Shown here piece by piece: positions 21,610 to 34,618 of a stretch of DNA of 64,000 nucleotides (positions within the stretch are counted from its first letter, which is position 1; each line of letters begins with the position of its first letter). The DNA lies in the NCBI GenBank assembly GCA_039654915.1, contig CM077593.1, forward strand, positions 114,129,413 through 114,193,412, written 5' to 3'. The position numbers and the translations under genes are program-made. This DNA comes from Aquilaria yunnanensis. Lineage: Eukaryota > Streptophyta > Magnoliopsida > Malvales > Thymelaeaceae. The notes below the pieces were generated by a model, which saw only the letters and a program-made list of their open reading frames with translations, did not search any database and was not told where the DNA came from.

Positions 21610-24600
21610 TCAAGCAGCTTTCCCTTTCTCACAAATCACAAAACTCCCAGGATTGATCGTAATGCTCTTCGTGCAGTTATCGGTCTTGTAAATCCCGACC
21701 AAACGATCAGCTAACTCGAACATGTTATTCCTTAGGCTGCAGGTTCCAAGATGCAAATAGCCTAAGTGCATACGCTACACCACACGGTATTGAAGAGCCT
21801 GGCAGGGGGCAAAACATAACGTACCTTATAATTATAAACTGTGCATCCTTTGTCCGGTCTTTCACATAGTGCCCAACAATAGAAACATTCTTGAAATCTG
21901 GAATCAAAGAGTTCTCAAGAAATCACAGGAGGAATAACATAGCCAAAGTATGTAAAGCAAGCACTGAAAGATTCAGCAAACCATACCAAGCGCTGCATCG
22001 ATTTCATCCATCACATATAGAGGTGTGGGCTTGTAGTGATGAAGGGCAAAGACAAGGGCCAACGAGCTAAGGGTCTAGCAAACAGCAGGAAACGGAACTA
22101 TTACACGAGCATGCTTCATTGGTTACACATTTGAAAAACAAAAAATAGAGCATGCATGTTTAGCAGTTATAACCTTTTCACCACCCGATAAGTTCGCAAT
22201 GTTCTTCCAACTCTTCTTTGGTGGTCTGACACTGAAAACCACACCTTCAGAAAAAGGATCCAAGGAGTCCACCAGTTCAAGTTCCGCATCGCCTCCAAGA
22301 GTTATCATCTGATCGGGTCAGTCAATAAGCTACAATTGTTAATTAATTGAAGATAAAAAATCTAGCCAACCATTCGCACACCCAGTTATTAGCATCAATA
22401 CAAAAGGCACAGGATAAAATAAGTTTATTAACAGGTTAAAATGGAAGACGTTTAACAAAAACAAATGGATGAAACAAGGATACAAAACTCCACAGATATC
22501 ATATACAAACAATGCCAAAAGAGCCAATGATGTGCCATGTGCCAAATGAAAAGCACTACACTGGCTACCAAAAACCAACCTGATACATTTCCTTCAGCTT
22601 CAGAGAGATTGCATTAAATCCTGCCATGAATTCATCCAACCTGGAACCATAACCATAAAAAACTTCAGTATAAGAACCAACTCATCGTAGTAAAGAAAAG
22701 GGGAGAGCTTGAAATCGTGCCCATACCTTTTCTTCCTCCACTCATCATACTGTTTCTTTAATTCATCACGCTGTTGTGTAACCATATTTAGATCCTCTAC
22801 CCGTTCATTATAGAGAGACAACTTTCTTCTATACCTGTAAAAATCATTGATGTCAAACCTCCAAACAAAAGTGATATTCTATTTCCACTTTCATTATAGA
22901 AGAATAATTTTCCGCTATGATTTAATTGTAGTAAGATTCATACTCGGAGATTGAATCAAGGTTTGGATTCATCTCTTTCAGCTGTGCTTCCAATAATGCC
23001 ACCATCTCAAGGGCCCTTTTTAGATCACAAGACCCAGCCAGAGCTTCATCAGCAAGGGTTGCTTGAAGCTTTTCAGGATTCACCAGATCTTTCTGAATCC
23101 TACAAATGACGAGAAAAATAATGCCTATACATTGAATGGCTTTTAAATGTATCTTTATTCTGAGTAGAGTAAGAAACATACTGTTCCAAATGCTTTACTA
23201 GTGCTGTTTCTAATTCATCAAGTCGTTTCTTGTAACCCTTCGCCTTCATTTCCAACTCCTTAAACATCTTTTTCATGTCTTGCAATTTGAACTCCGCATC
23301 AACCTGCATTACCATATGAACAAGTTGAAATTTTTGAATCCACAGATAGAAATGACAGATGAGAGCTTTAATTAAAGGTACCTCTGAAGCCCGCAACTCA
23401 TCCACAGTTTTCTTGACTTTCTCATAATCAGATTTTGCTTTATCCAACACCTCTTTATGTCCATCAATCAGCTGAGAAATGGTGGAAAAATCAGATGTCA
23501 TTACAGGGTTGAACTTGATACTTCATTACCGAAAATCAGAACACTAGTGGGAAGAGTAAGATGTACTAAAATCAACCTTCTGTGTCTTCTCATAATTCTC
23601 TTGAACTATGAAGGCCTTCTGTTCTATATCTTTGAACATGCCACACAACTTTTCTTTCTCTTCAGACAATCGTTCTATCTCCTTCTTTGACTCCTCAATC
23701 CCTTTCGCTAGCTTCTTGATCATTTTTTCACTTGTATCAATTTGCACTTTATGGCGGTTGATCTCAGTGTTACTTTTGTCAATGTCCTAAAATGTTGACA
23801 TCAACAGTAAGAGAACATGCATTGTAAGCAAATTTGCAATTGCATTCTGGGAAGAACTTACAGACTGAATTTTCGCAACCTTAGCATTTTGTGTCTTCAG
23901 AGTTTCACCACCAGCATTTTCTATTTTGTTCTGCAGCTCCAAAGCCTGGAAATAGAGAAAACCTGAAGTCACTTGAGCCTAAAACTTATGGAAGTTCTTC
24001 AGTCTTCAGACTGTTAACTCTATACATCTTTATGCACAAAAGAAAAAGAAAAAGAAAAAGAAGCAAATAAAGAGGATGAATTTCTGGCAAGGGAACAGGT
24101 GACAACTTTATGTTCAGGGGAAATTCTTAACACAACATGCATATAATGCAAACATGGATGTTTACAGATACCTTCTCCTTCAACTGTTTTGACCCTTCAA
24201 TAAGTTCATTGATTTTTTCTTCTTCTGAAGAAATAGTTTTTCCTAGCTCCTCAAGCCTATTAACCTCATCCTGTTTTGGTAGTGATGCTGCCTTGAGAGA
24301 TTCAAGTTGCCTTTCAATATACTGGTGTTGTGACTTCAAACTTTCAATCTGCATTACAGGTAGAAAAACTTTCACAACATACTTCCAATATGACAAGATA
24401 AATCCCTTGTTAATAAGTATGCTGGGTACCTCTTTCCGACTTTTTGCTTTTTCCATCTCCATGTGTGCAGCTTCTTTTTCTGAGGCCTGATAGCACCTCA
24501 TTGCATTAGAAATTCTTTGTCGAATGTTGATCAAAGAGTCTATCATAGAAGCAAGCTCCAATTCAGCATTAGTGACAGCTTCTTTAGACACACTTGTAGC

Positions 24601-27600
24601 ACGAATAGATGTGCCCATCTTTCCACCACGTGGCTTACTTCCACCTCCACTCATGGTTCCGGACTTTTCAAAAAGAGCACCATCAAGCGTTACTACACGT
24701 CGAAATTCTTTGTTTCCTTCATATGCAATACGTGTTGCCTGCATTAGAGAATGAACGCAACATGTTAAGAAACCGCAGGGATGTTCTAGAAACATGCATC
24801 ATTTCATTCTGGGATGAAGAGAAATGTTTATTAGGACAGCAAGAGAGTACCAAAACATGAGTTACCAGAAAACTAGCAACTTCTATTATATAATGCATAT
24901 AAAAAGCAAAGTAAAAATTCCAAGGCTTTCAACCAACAACTATGCACCCCAGTTAACGCATATAAAACACAGAATAAAAATACCATGGCTGATGCATTCA
25001 ATTAAGAAGATTTGAAATACACCTGATCAAGATCATTTGCTACCAATGTGTTTCCCAAAGCTGCATAAAAAGCAAGCCTCATTCTTCCATCCTGAACTTT
25101 TATCAAGTCATAAAGGCGTGGAACCCCTTCAGGCGTGCTTACTTTCTCCCTTGACTTTGCTAAAAGGTCAACTTGTTTTTCCTGAGCAAGAAATAACAAG
25201 GAATGCAAATCAAGCATGATATGTTGAGAAGTTAAATCTGAAGTTATTTTTGTACAGTTTGAAAGTCCGAAGGACTTGTGTAACTGTCAAGATCTTTAAG
25301 ATGAATACAGGATATCGTTAACTTGATAAATTACCAGCAAATAATGCTTAGCATTTAAAAGTTGTTTTTGCTAGTCCAAACAACTGGAGAACCCCAGAAC
25401 CCCATCATCACCCAATCTCATCGTAATGTAGAAAACAAGTTGTTTCCATCCCATCCAAAAGGGGGGGAAAAGCATGCCACTGGACTAAAACTCAGATATA
25501 CTTTTATTCAGGTTTTACTGTATGTGTGTGCACGCACGAGCGAGAGAGAGAGCCTTGAAGTGATTAGAAAAAGAAAGAATACACTGATTTGCTCTTCTTA
25601 TGAAGAAAATGAAACAACACTTTTATACTGCTAAGCCAATACCAATATCATGAATGTTGCAACACCAAGTTTCTCCCTTCGGAGTAGCTCCACACATGCC
25701 TGGGCAGCTGCGGTTGTTTCAACAACAATATAATCAAGTCCAGGACATGCAGTTGATATTGCAACATCATATTTTGCTGCAAGTTAAGAGAAAGCTAGTA
25801 AGTGCGGAGCTTTAGGAAATGAAAAGCTATAATTGAACATGAAGAGAATGTATAAGAAATCATTTTCATTCTACATATCACTTGTACTCCTATAATTCAT
25901 AAAAGCGAAATGAAACAAATGCATATATCCTCGAAGGCAAAAATGATCAGAACATACAAAGTTCAGATAAGCCACCAACGAGATAAGATCAACACCTAAA
26001 ACTTCTACGGATTTCTAAAATGCGAAATGAGGAAAGGACTAGAAAAAAGATAATAGGCTTTCAGGGAGAGAAAACTAACCATCTATGGCACCCAAATCAC
26101 CCATTCTGCCATAGATACCCTCAATTTGACCTGATTCTTTAGCTCTCAAGATGGCTTTCAAAACAGAGCCTTGACTGTTCTCCGAGTCCATGACAGATTT
26201 AAGTTCTGCAACCTTCTCTCTAGCAGCTTGCTCACGAGGAATCAACATATCTTGTTCTTTGATTAATTCCTGCAAAATCCTACCCTTATCACTCTATTAA
26301 ACAACGCCAAAGGAAATGAAAAGAATTCTTAGGGCTTCAAACTGGAAAACAGAGACAAAATATCTATACAACCAGAACCAATTAGCTCAAGCTGAAACCG
26401 CGTACGGAACTTCAACCTGTTCTAGTTTACGTGATTCCTTGGTTTCAAGATTCTTTTTTTCCAAATCACTCTGCATATTTGCAATCACTTCTGTTTTTGT
26501 CTTAATTTTTGCTGAGAGGTTGTCTATTTGTCGCTGAGCATCCTGAAATGCTTTCACCGCAGCTTCATGCTGAAACAATAAAAAATAAGATTAAATCTTT
26601 CAGGCTGAAGCAAAAACTTCAGCGATAATGATTTACGGGGAATGCTTACAAACACAATGCCCGTACATTTCATTTTCTCTTGTTGATTAACATGTGCATA
26701 CCAATTTGTTCTAATAATCTAGTACCTTTTGGGTCAGCAGCTTGCTTTCTGCAGAAGCCACATCCAGCCTTCCCTTGTGTACAATTAGTTCTTTCTCCCA
26801 AGGTTCAAGTTGGGAGCGAACACTTGTAAGCTCACAGCGGTATCTCTCAGTTTCAACTGCATAGCCAACAACATTAAGTTCAATAATCTTATAGGCCCAA
26901 GCAAGCTTAACATGCATAGGGAGAGATGCGTGTTAAAAAATATGTAAGACAGCAGGCAGGAAATTAGGGATGAATAATAGAAAAATTCATCACATCAAAC
27001 TAAGGCTATCCAGGCATGAATCTTGTAGCATGTATAGCAAAAATTTAACAAACTTCAACAAAAATATTCACACACCTTTGCAGCTTTCTTTAATTTCTTC
27101 CAACACACTTTCCTCTTCCACCAATACTTTTTGCAGATTTGGAATATTCTCCTGGAGCTTTGGTATTTGATTTGTTGACTGCAGGCATTCCTTTCTAGCA
27201 TCTTCAATTTTTGATGAATCCTGAGAAAAGTAGTATAAGATAAGATACATATACTGTACTCAATTGACAAAAGAGTCCTACCTTATCAACTTTGTCTTGA
27301 AGTTTCTTGATCTTTTGCTTCATGTGCTTCAGATCTTCACGGTACTTAACATCCTGCCTTTCAAACTCCTTGAAATCTTCCTTATAAGTTCTCATATCGT
27401 TGTACAGTTCCTTATCAGATAACAAATAATTTCTGTTAGCCTGTGACATCATAAGTTCTGTGCATCTCCAGCAAACATAAAATCAGGCTGTCAGGCATTT
27501 CATGAACTGGCAAGTAAAAGAAGCCTCATCCAAGCAGAGTTGGCGTTGAAGACCTCAACTAGGCATTACATATTTTGCACCAAGGCCAAAGCCTGATCAT

Positions 27601-29840
27601 TAAAATGATGTCGGTCTTCAGGACCTTTTGGATGCTCAAGTAGAATTTGGAGCATTCCAAAAGCTGAATTTCATAGTCCTGATAAATGTTCACATCATAT
27701 GAACCATAAGTCTTATTAAGAAGGGGAGTAGCATAAATGTCTCAATCTAGCACAAAAGAAAGAGCAAAATACAAGCATCAATATTGTCCCTTGCTCTTGG
27801 ATGGGACCTGACTGTTTCAATGAACTAGGCAATTATAAGAACTGGCTAGAAGTATTTCCACATGCGTTTCTGTTACAACAGTACCAACCTCATTTCTTTT
27901 CATATGCTTATCGTGCACAGACTCGAGCTCCTTCATTGTTTTATGGTTTTCTCGTATCTTCTCCCTGAAATATTTCAGAAAAAATGTTATGCGCACAACT
28001 TTCTTTTTCCATTAACTATAGAGCAGGCACAATCAGATATTGTGAGTAGGAGACCTTTCACTCTTCAAATTTTCTTCTAGGCTGGAAACATTTTGTTGTA
28101 CTTCAACTATTTTTGTATTGGTATCTTCATATGCCAATTTTGTGGCTCTCTCTTGCCATTTCAGGAGAGACAGCTCTTTTAGCATGTAGGCCTCAGCTTC
28201 GATTGCAACACCCTAACAGGAAGGAAAAGACAGGTAGAAAAAATAAAATACACAAAAATTGACAATGAAAGTGATTAATTATAAATACTTCCAAAGACTA
28301 CAAGCACCATTTGGAAATACGAACCTCCAAACTATCTCTTTCTTTCTCAGCTAATTTGACCATCTGAACAACACCTGACCGTTTTTCATTGAGAGATTCC
28401 AGCCTATCACAATATCAGAAAACATGGATATACTTGTTACAAGTCTTAACTTCACAGAAACCATAGACATCATGGATTTTTCTGTGTGCTAGTTATACTC
28501 ACTCTTTATAAGATTCATCGATCTTTTCAACGTATTTGTTAGTTCCTATTATGTCCTCTAGATATTCAAGGAAACCTTCATCATGAGGCCCTTGGGCTTT
28601 TGGCTTCATCAGTGAAATTTGCTCAACTTCACCCTAGAAACAACCAACTAGAATATTTATAGCATCCAAAGCAGATAGCAGCTAAAATAGCGAGAAAGCG
28701 CATCACTTATTCATTGTACTGTTTTTGACCTGAAGAATCAGGAACCTATTGTTGTCAAGGTCAACACCTTTTCCTTTCAACTTCTTGGTAACCTCGGTAA
28801 AGTTACTTGAACGATCATTAATGTAATACTTAGAAGAATTATCCCGAAATGCTACTCGGGTAATTACAAAATCACTGCCTCCAACAACCTCATACGTTCC
28901 ATCATCCTACAGCACGAGAAAATTGTTAGAAACCCATTGAGGGCTGCTTGAATGGCTATGATAGCATGAAAAATTCAATTTGAAGGTCGTCGGCTTTATT
29001 TGTTGTACATATTTACTGGTGAAATTTGATTTTCAGAAATAAAAAGAAGATATTATGGAGCATTTACATTATTTTTTTCCGGAAATGGCTTCCTTAAACC
29101 AAGGTTTTTGGCATGATGCTTAAACATTTATTTTCATTTTCTTTAAGTTACAAGGTACAAAGATAATTCCATTCCAAGAAAAAGGCATACCAGATCAATT
29201 ATCTCCTGAAAATGAACAGAAACACCAGCACCGTCCAGATTTTGGTGATTGGTGGAGTTGTGGATGAGCTCTGAAACTTTGTTGAGTCGCATCTGCCATT
29301 GAAGCCCACATGGTCATGTCCCGACCCCAGAAAAAGTAAAAAAAAAAAAGAAAGGGAAACAGCTAAAGTAGAGAATGAAAAATGTTTTCGTAGGTATTAG
29401 AACCTGTTTTGCTCGCTTCCCAAACACAAAAAGCATTGCATCGATCACGTTGCTCTTCCCACTTCCATTGGGTCCAACCACCGCAGAAAAGCTCTATTTT
29501 TCACCAGAAAAAATAAAAAGATTTCAAAAAGGGAAAGAACCCAGAAAAGACTGAATTGAAGAGCCAATATGCAAAATTCTTAGTATTTCACAGGGACCCA
29601 AGTCAAATTCTTACAAAATTAAGATAGTTTCTGATATTATTCTGCAAACAGAAGATGAATGGAATAAAGTAGCAGCAAAGGCAAAGCAAACCTGACCTTG
29701 TGAAAGGGGCCAACTCGCTGCTCCCCGGCGTAAGACTTGAAGTTCCTCATTATCATCTCGTTGATGACCAGCCTCGGGCATCTCGATTGCCCTTGGATTG
29801 GGTCGGGCTCGCGAGAAGCGAACTCTTCCGCTGTTGCCAT
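21610..29840 (-). CDS. SMC4: SMC4, condensin core ATPase (CAP-C)
   Basis: This is a condensin core subunit that pairs with SMC2 to compact mitotic chromosomes. I traced 28 exons that keep frame and give 1245 residues (Arabidopsis is about 1240). Exons: 29697-29840, 29404-29493, 29191-29292, 28730-28906, 28503-28633, 28325-28403, 28055-28212, 27889-27964, 27282-27410, 27076-27220, 26726-26856, 26417-26569, 26080-26269, 25643-25776, 25023-25181, 24430-24738, 24172-24348, 23862-23945, 23577-23786, 23382-23471, 23182-23303, 22944-23099, 22727-22834, 22580-22640, 22174-22308, 21987-22074, 21825-21897, 21610-21736. All introns are GT-AG. Residues 55-62 are the Walker A loop GPNGSGKS. The hinge starts near [10 protein letters not shown] (556) and ends near GTMSGGG (693-699). 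Coiled coils flank it. The ABC signature LSGGEK is at 1145-1150 and Walker [10 protein letters not shown] at 1168-1176. The ATG at 29840 starts [10 protein letters not shown]; upstream codons have no ATG in frame. No exon carries a stop. Confidence 0.96.
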
Positions 29841-30300
29841 CCTCTCGACCTCTCTGCTCGCTCGCTTCTGCAAATGCCCAAAGTAATCACTCCAGTTTTC
29901 TTTTTGAGAGGAGAGAAAATTTTAAGATACCGTTTCGGCGGGAATTTGAAATCAATTTCCCCTAAATTTGGGTGGGCTTTCTGAAGGCCTAATCTCAATT
30001 ACCCCTCAAACTTAAGTGACCCATACATATAAACCCTTCAACTTTGAATCATGCCTACTCGCCTCTCAAACTTTACAATGTGGGATGGGACACTTAATTT
30101 CTCCATCTTACGGAAGTGAAGCTGCTAAAGCACAAGCTGTCACATTAATTATTTCTATACTAAAAAAAAGCAAATAAAATGAAAGACAAAAGGAAGTTAA
30201 AGTGGTTGAATGTGATTCCCCTCAGAAACTGAAGTGTAAAGAACAAAAAGTCAAAGTGGTTGATTGTACTAGTGCTAGTCAACTGAGTTACAAGTAGTGG
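29841..30300. promoter_or_regulatory. SMC4 upstream region and adjoining AT-rich DNA
   Basis: This is the sequence 5' of the SMC4 start. It contains a segment, ACCCCTCAAACTTAAGTGAC (30001-30020) followed by CAACTTTGAA and CTCAAACTTT, that resembles the ends of the TIR elements further right. It may be a solitary transposon end. I cannot name a core promoter element with confidence. Confidence 0.3.
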
Positions 30301-31200
30301 TCATCATTCGGTTAGTTCATTCACTAGCCATTAAATTGCTTAAAATGAATGATTTTTAGTTTTAAATTTCATTAACTAATCTAATCAAATTTCAAACAAG
30401 AATCAAAACCGAACCAACCGAATACACCTGGTTGGTTTTGTTCTGTAGTTTGACTCTACACAATATATAATCAACTTCCCATTGACTAATAGTCCTATGC
30501 AGTCATTGTCCCCCAAATCCTTCATAAACTAATCTATATTTTTCTTTTTTAATCATAACAACCAAACATGATAGAAGTTAGAGGAGAATCAATGTTTTCC
30601 TTTTGATTTGTTGCTGTACCCACGAATATATTCTATTTTCCTTATTGATCATCTTGACGGCGGTTGAAGCTAATAGATCTAATATACTTTTCATCAATGG
30701 AGGCCATTCTTTCCCTAACAACAATAGTTATTCCTTGTCCTATCATGGAACTGTGAAAATGCTCCCCAGTAACCATGATTTATAAAGGATAAATTGGAAA
30801 ATAAGGTTGTGAGATGAAGTGCAACTGCTTCTCACTTTCTACAAATTGGTAGAGAATGAGGAAGGAGGATTAGTGACTAAATGGATAATATTAAAGGCAT
30901 GCAAGGCATGAACTGTCAAAAACTTAAGAACAAGATAATTTTTTTGTTCTTAGAGGGGATATTGTTGGTAGCTGAAAGGAGCGAACTGAAGAGATGAGAT
31001 AATATATACTTAAGGTTGGGGGAATTAAAAATCTAATTGTACCAATCAATTTATTTGGACTACTCAACTATCATACATATGTCCAATAAAAGAACCAATT
31101 TTTTTTTTTTAAAACTGATTTCTAACTAAATCAAACCAAATAACCAATCCATTTTGTTCTAAATTCATTCAATTTGTTCTAGTTTTTTCAGTTTTATGTG
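30300..31200. other. AT-rich intergenic DNA
   Basis: No gene is supported. Words such as AACCGAACCAACCGAA (30407-30422) and ACCAATTTTTT hint at an old transposon. No ends can be paired. Confidence 0.35.
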
Positions 31201-31205
31201 AACAA

Positions 31206-31343
31206 TGTTCACCATTTATTATAAGTACATTTTATGTATAGAATTTGCCACCATCCCATATTCTTTGTAAATGTTGTTCACCATTTATTATAAGTACATT
31301 CTATGTATAGAATTTGCCACCATCCCATATTCTTTGTAAATGT
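31206..31343. repeat. Near-identical tandem duplication, 69 bp unit
   Basis: The unit starting TGTTCACCATTTATTATAAG at 31206 is repeated at 31275, with a T/C difference in TACATTTTATG versus TACATTCTATG. The high identity indicates a recent duplication. Confidence 0.9.
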
Positions 31344-31904
31344 TGTAGATTCACTTATATTTAAATTATAAATTAGAGAACACATCATTCAAATTACTCA
31401 TGAAGAAAAACCTAGAACAAATGACTTCATAGTTTGCGTGCAAACCGTTACATGTGGATGACTCCACTTGTATTTGGTTGATGGTCAATGCATGGTCTCA
31501 AATTTCGCACCCGCTATATATTATGCCAAATATCACATATCATAGATATGCGGTATGTAGTACACAAGTTTTCATGACTTGTTGATTTTTCACACGCAAC
31601 ACCATAGTATTTCATATGCTTATTCTTCTATGTGTTTTTCTTTTCAATTTACCTTGATACTATGATGTATTGCGGTGTACCATTTATTGATGGTTATCAA
31701 TTTCTTTTTCTTGTTTTCATTTCATATCAATGTACAACATACATACATCTATAAATGATAAAATAGTACTATCACCTTCCCAAGTTTTTTGATATATTTC
31801 ATTTTTTTATTTAAGTTTGATTTGAATTTATTTACATTTTTTTTTTGTATTCAGAATTATTATACAAGTTTACATGAAGAGATATACTATTAAAGAAATG
31901 AGTA

Positions 31905-32045
31905 TACCAGCTTTTTTGAGACCAAAATGGTAACTAAATCAGCTTTTATAAGACATATTGCAGGGAGTGAGGAGGCTAAGATTCGAACCCTAACCTCCTC
32001 CATATCTCTCAAAGCCTTTAACTACTAGGTTAAAAGGCTGGAGAT
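31905..32045 (-). mobile_element. tRNA-derived SINE-like fragment
   Basis: On the minus strand the sequence has TAACCTAGTAGTTAAAGGC (like a pol III A box) and, about 25 bases later, GGTTAGGGTTCGAATCTTAG, which carries the B-box core GGTTCGAATC with one insertion. This spacing and order are typical of tRNA-derived plant SINEs. The segment does not fold as a complete tRNA. I found no clear tail or TSD. Confidence 0.45.
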
Positions 32046-32049
32046 TTAT

Positions 32050-33190
32050 TTACATTATTTACAGATAACTTTTAAAAAAAATTATATTATTTAGAAACTA
32101 TAGAACTTATAGTTTTTATATTTATTTATTTTTTAAATATATAAATAAACTTAAGTTAAAAAAAGTAAAATGAAACAAATAACTTGGGGTGAGTAATGAT
32201 TAATTTGCATAGTCTGACCAAAAAAAATTGACATAATTTCATTTTTAAATTAAAAACAAATTTTAATTAGTAAACTTATGTTAACATAGTTGAGATTTAT
32301 AATATTTATATACATAACATTGGTTTACTAATTTCACAAAATAATATATATGAAAATATTATTTTAAGATGAAAAACTGATGCTAAAAATCTTAGGTCAA
32401 CATTAATGACTTCAACAATAATGACTATTAAACGCATGAATTTTGCATTAAAATAATGAGATGAAGGTTTAGATGTTGAATAGGAAATAAAGCTCCATGG
32501 ATATTCTATGAGGTATGAGACCTTAATTCATGCATTTATTTCTTTGAGAATAAGGGTGTTCATTATTTGAATGAAACAAAAAAAATCAAACAAATTATTT
32601 AGATTGGATAAAAATGGTACAAATATTTGGCTATTTGGTTCAAATTGGTTCAAAATTGAATTTTAATTTGGTTATTGGACCAATTATTGGTTTCTAAACT
32701 TGAAATAGAACAAATCAAATAAACTAAAAAATAATACATATTTTATAATTATTTTTGTCGGCCCTACATATGTAAGGTCATTTTTTTTAATTCTAGATTA
32801 GATGTTATAAATCAACCTTTAATTTTTGGTATAAAATACATATTATGAATATTTATCTTTTTTTTTTCAATTTTTTTTTAGTTTTTTTTTTCAATTAACA
32901 TCTGCTTAGTTCAACAAAGAATAACTAAATTATGAAAAATCAAATAAAAGAATTATAATTTTGATAGTTTTAATGAAAATAGAATAAACTGAATTATAAT
33001 TCAAAAGATCCAAATTGGCATTATTATGCAATTCAAATGTTTTAAATCAATTTCATATGAACCCAAAATTGATCAAATTATTGTAAATTGATATAATCAA
33101 ATGAAAGCCACTAATTATAAATATAAAATTTGATTATTGTTTCCAATTAGTCCTACAAGCATATTCATCATTGGGGTCACATTAATATGC
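32050..33190. other. AT-rich intergenic DNA
   Basis: Open frames are short and carry no domain. Repeated TTGGTT/AACCAA words around 32560-32720 suggest a decayed transposon, but no boundaries can be drawn. Confidence 0.35.
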
Positions 33191-33193
33191 TTA

Positions 33194-33608
33194 TAGGTGA
33201 AAACAAACAAACTAACCCAAATCCCCCATAGGTTTATGGGCTTATATGCTCGAGCTTTGATGAGCCCTAAAACATAGGCTTAAGCTTGATTACAAAGCAA
33301 GATGAATTGGTAGAATTAGAGAAAAATTTTCACTTTTGAAAGGTTAGGAGCCAAATATAAGTAGGTAAATTGCAATTAATCTTACATGTAATAACTTGAC
33401 CTGAGTATTTGAGAAAACAAATGTTTTAACTATTTTGCCATAATATCTAAAGCTAGCGCTCAATTAAGCTATACTACCCTAAGCTTGAACCTCAACTCAA
33501 AAAAATATCAAACTTACACCATGCCTCGAGCTCAATAAACATAGATAAAAGTATAGTTAAGCTTTAGTTCAAGTTACTCGATAAAGCTTAGCTTGTTTTC
33601 ACCCCTAT
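33194..33608. mobile_element. hAT-like MITE
   Basis: The left end reads ATAGGTGAAAACAAACAAAC. The right end, complemented, reads AATAGGGGTGAAAACAAGCT. The AGGGGTGAAAAC-type end is common in plant hAT elements. The interior is noncoding, with GCTCGAGCTT and CCTCGAGCTC words near opposite ends. An 8-bp TSD is not clear. Confidence 0.45.
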
Positions 33609-33609
33609 T

Positions 33610-34610
33610 ATACTCCAAGGGTTTAGTGCCTAGGTTACATTGTACAGAAAGTATAAAAAATTGTTAGTGGTGGCTATAATTTATTTCATTTCTATACTTG
33701 GCAGGCCAAAAAACCTAAAGCACTATAATAGTTTATAGAAAAAACCAACCCTGTTTCAAACCAATTTAAATTGAGTCGCATTGTTACGAGTTAGGTTACT
33801 TTGAAACCATAAGTACCTAAACCAAAATGAATGTACATTTCCTATTATTTTGGTTAGTTTATGTGTCTGATTTATTTTAAACAATTATGTTTATCATATA
33901 AAAATACAATAAAGATGTGGAATCCAACAAAAAATAAGACTAAACTTTTAATCGCAAAAAATTCAATCAATGATCAATCATAAAAAAACATCCTAAAGGA
34001 TTTGATCTATAGTCTATTATCTTTTGATCATTAGTTGATTACTTGTTGGTTGCCAATTGGTCACTAAACCTTAAGGATTGGTCATCAATTGGTAGCAAAC
34101 AAAAAAAAAACCATTTGATGACAAAACCGCCAATCGCCATTTTGATTCTCTATTACAATGCAATCAATAAAAGTTAGATAAAAGTCAAAAGAAATAATGA
34201 TATGTTTATGCTATCATATAATATAAAAAATGAGCAGAGCTACAATAAATAGTACTATAATATATTTCATAAAAGCTAGTACATACAAAAACCCACTTCA
34301 AATCGTAATTGTGTTAGTATAAAATTGAACCTAATTGAATTCTTATAAGGTAGGTCATATCTCACATGTTATTTAAAATCATACCTAACCAAACTAAACA
34401 CCTTTACTTGTCAATTGTCAGTTTGTCACTATGGAATCATCTTATTGGGCTTCACTACCATGACGAGCCATAACCATCAGAGATGTGTCATGAGGAGCAT
34501 AATTTCATGCATCATAATTGGGTGGTCCATAACATATATATGATAGTCACAAACTACCACAATATTTTTCCATCTGATTTTATTTTTACAAATTCACAAT
34601 TTTTTTGCTT
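33610..34610. other. AT-rich intergenic DNA
   Basis: I see no gene, no pairable transposon ends and no tandem array. Confidence 0.4.
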
Positions 34611-34618
34611 AAAATGCA

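Noticed and set aside
31960..32030. A tRNA gene on the minus strand
   Set aside because: Only the A and B box-like words are present. The acceptor and anticodon stems do not pair, so a SINE fragment fits better.
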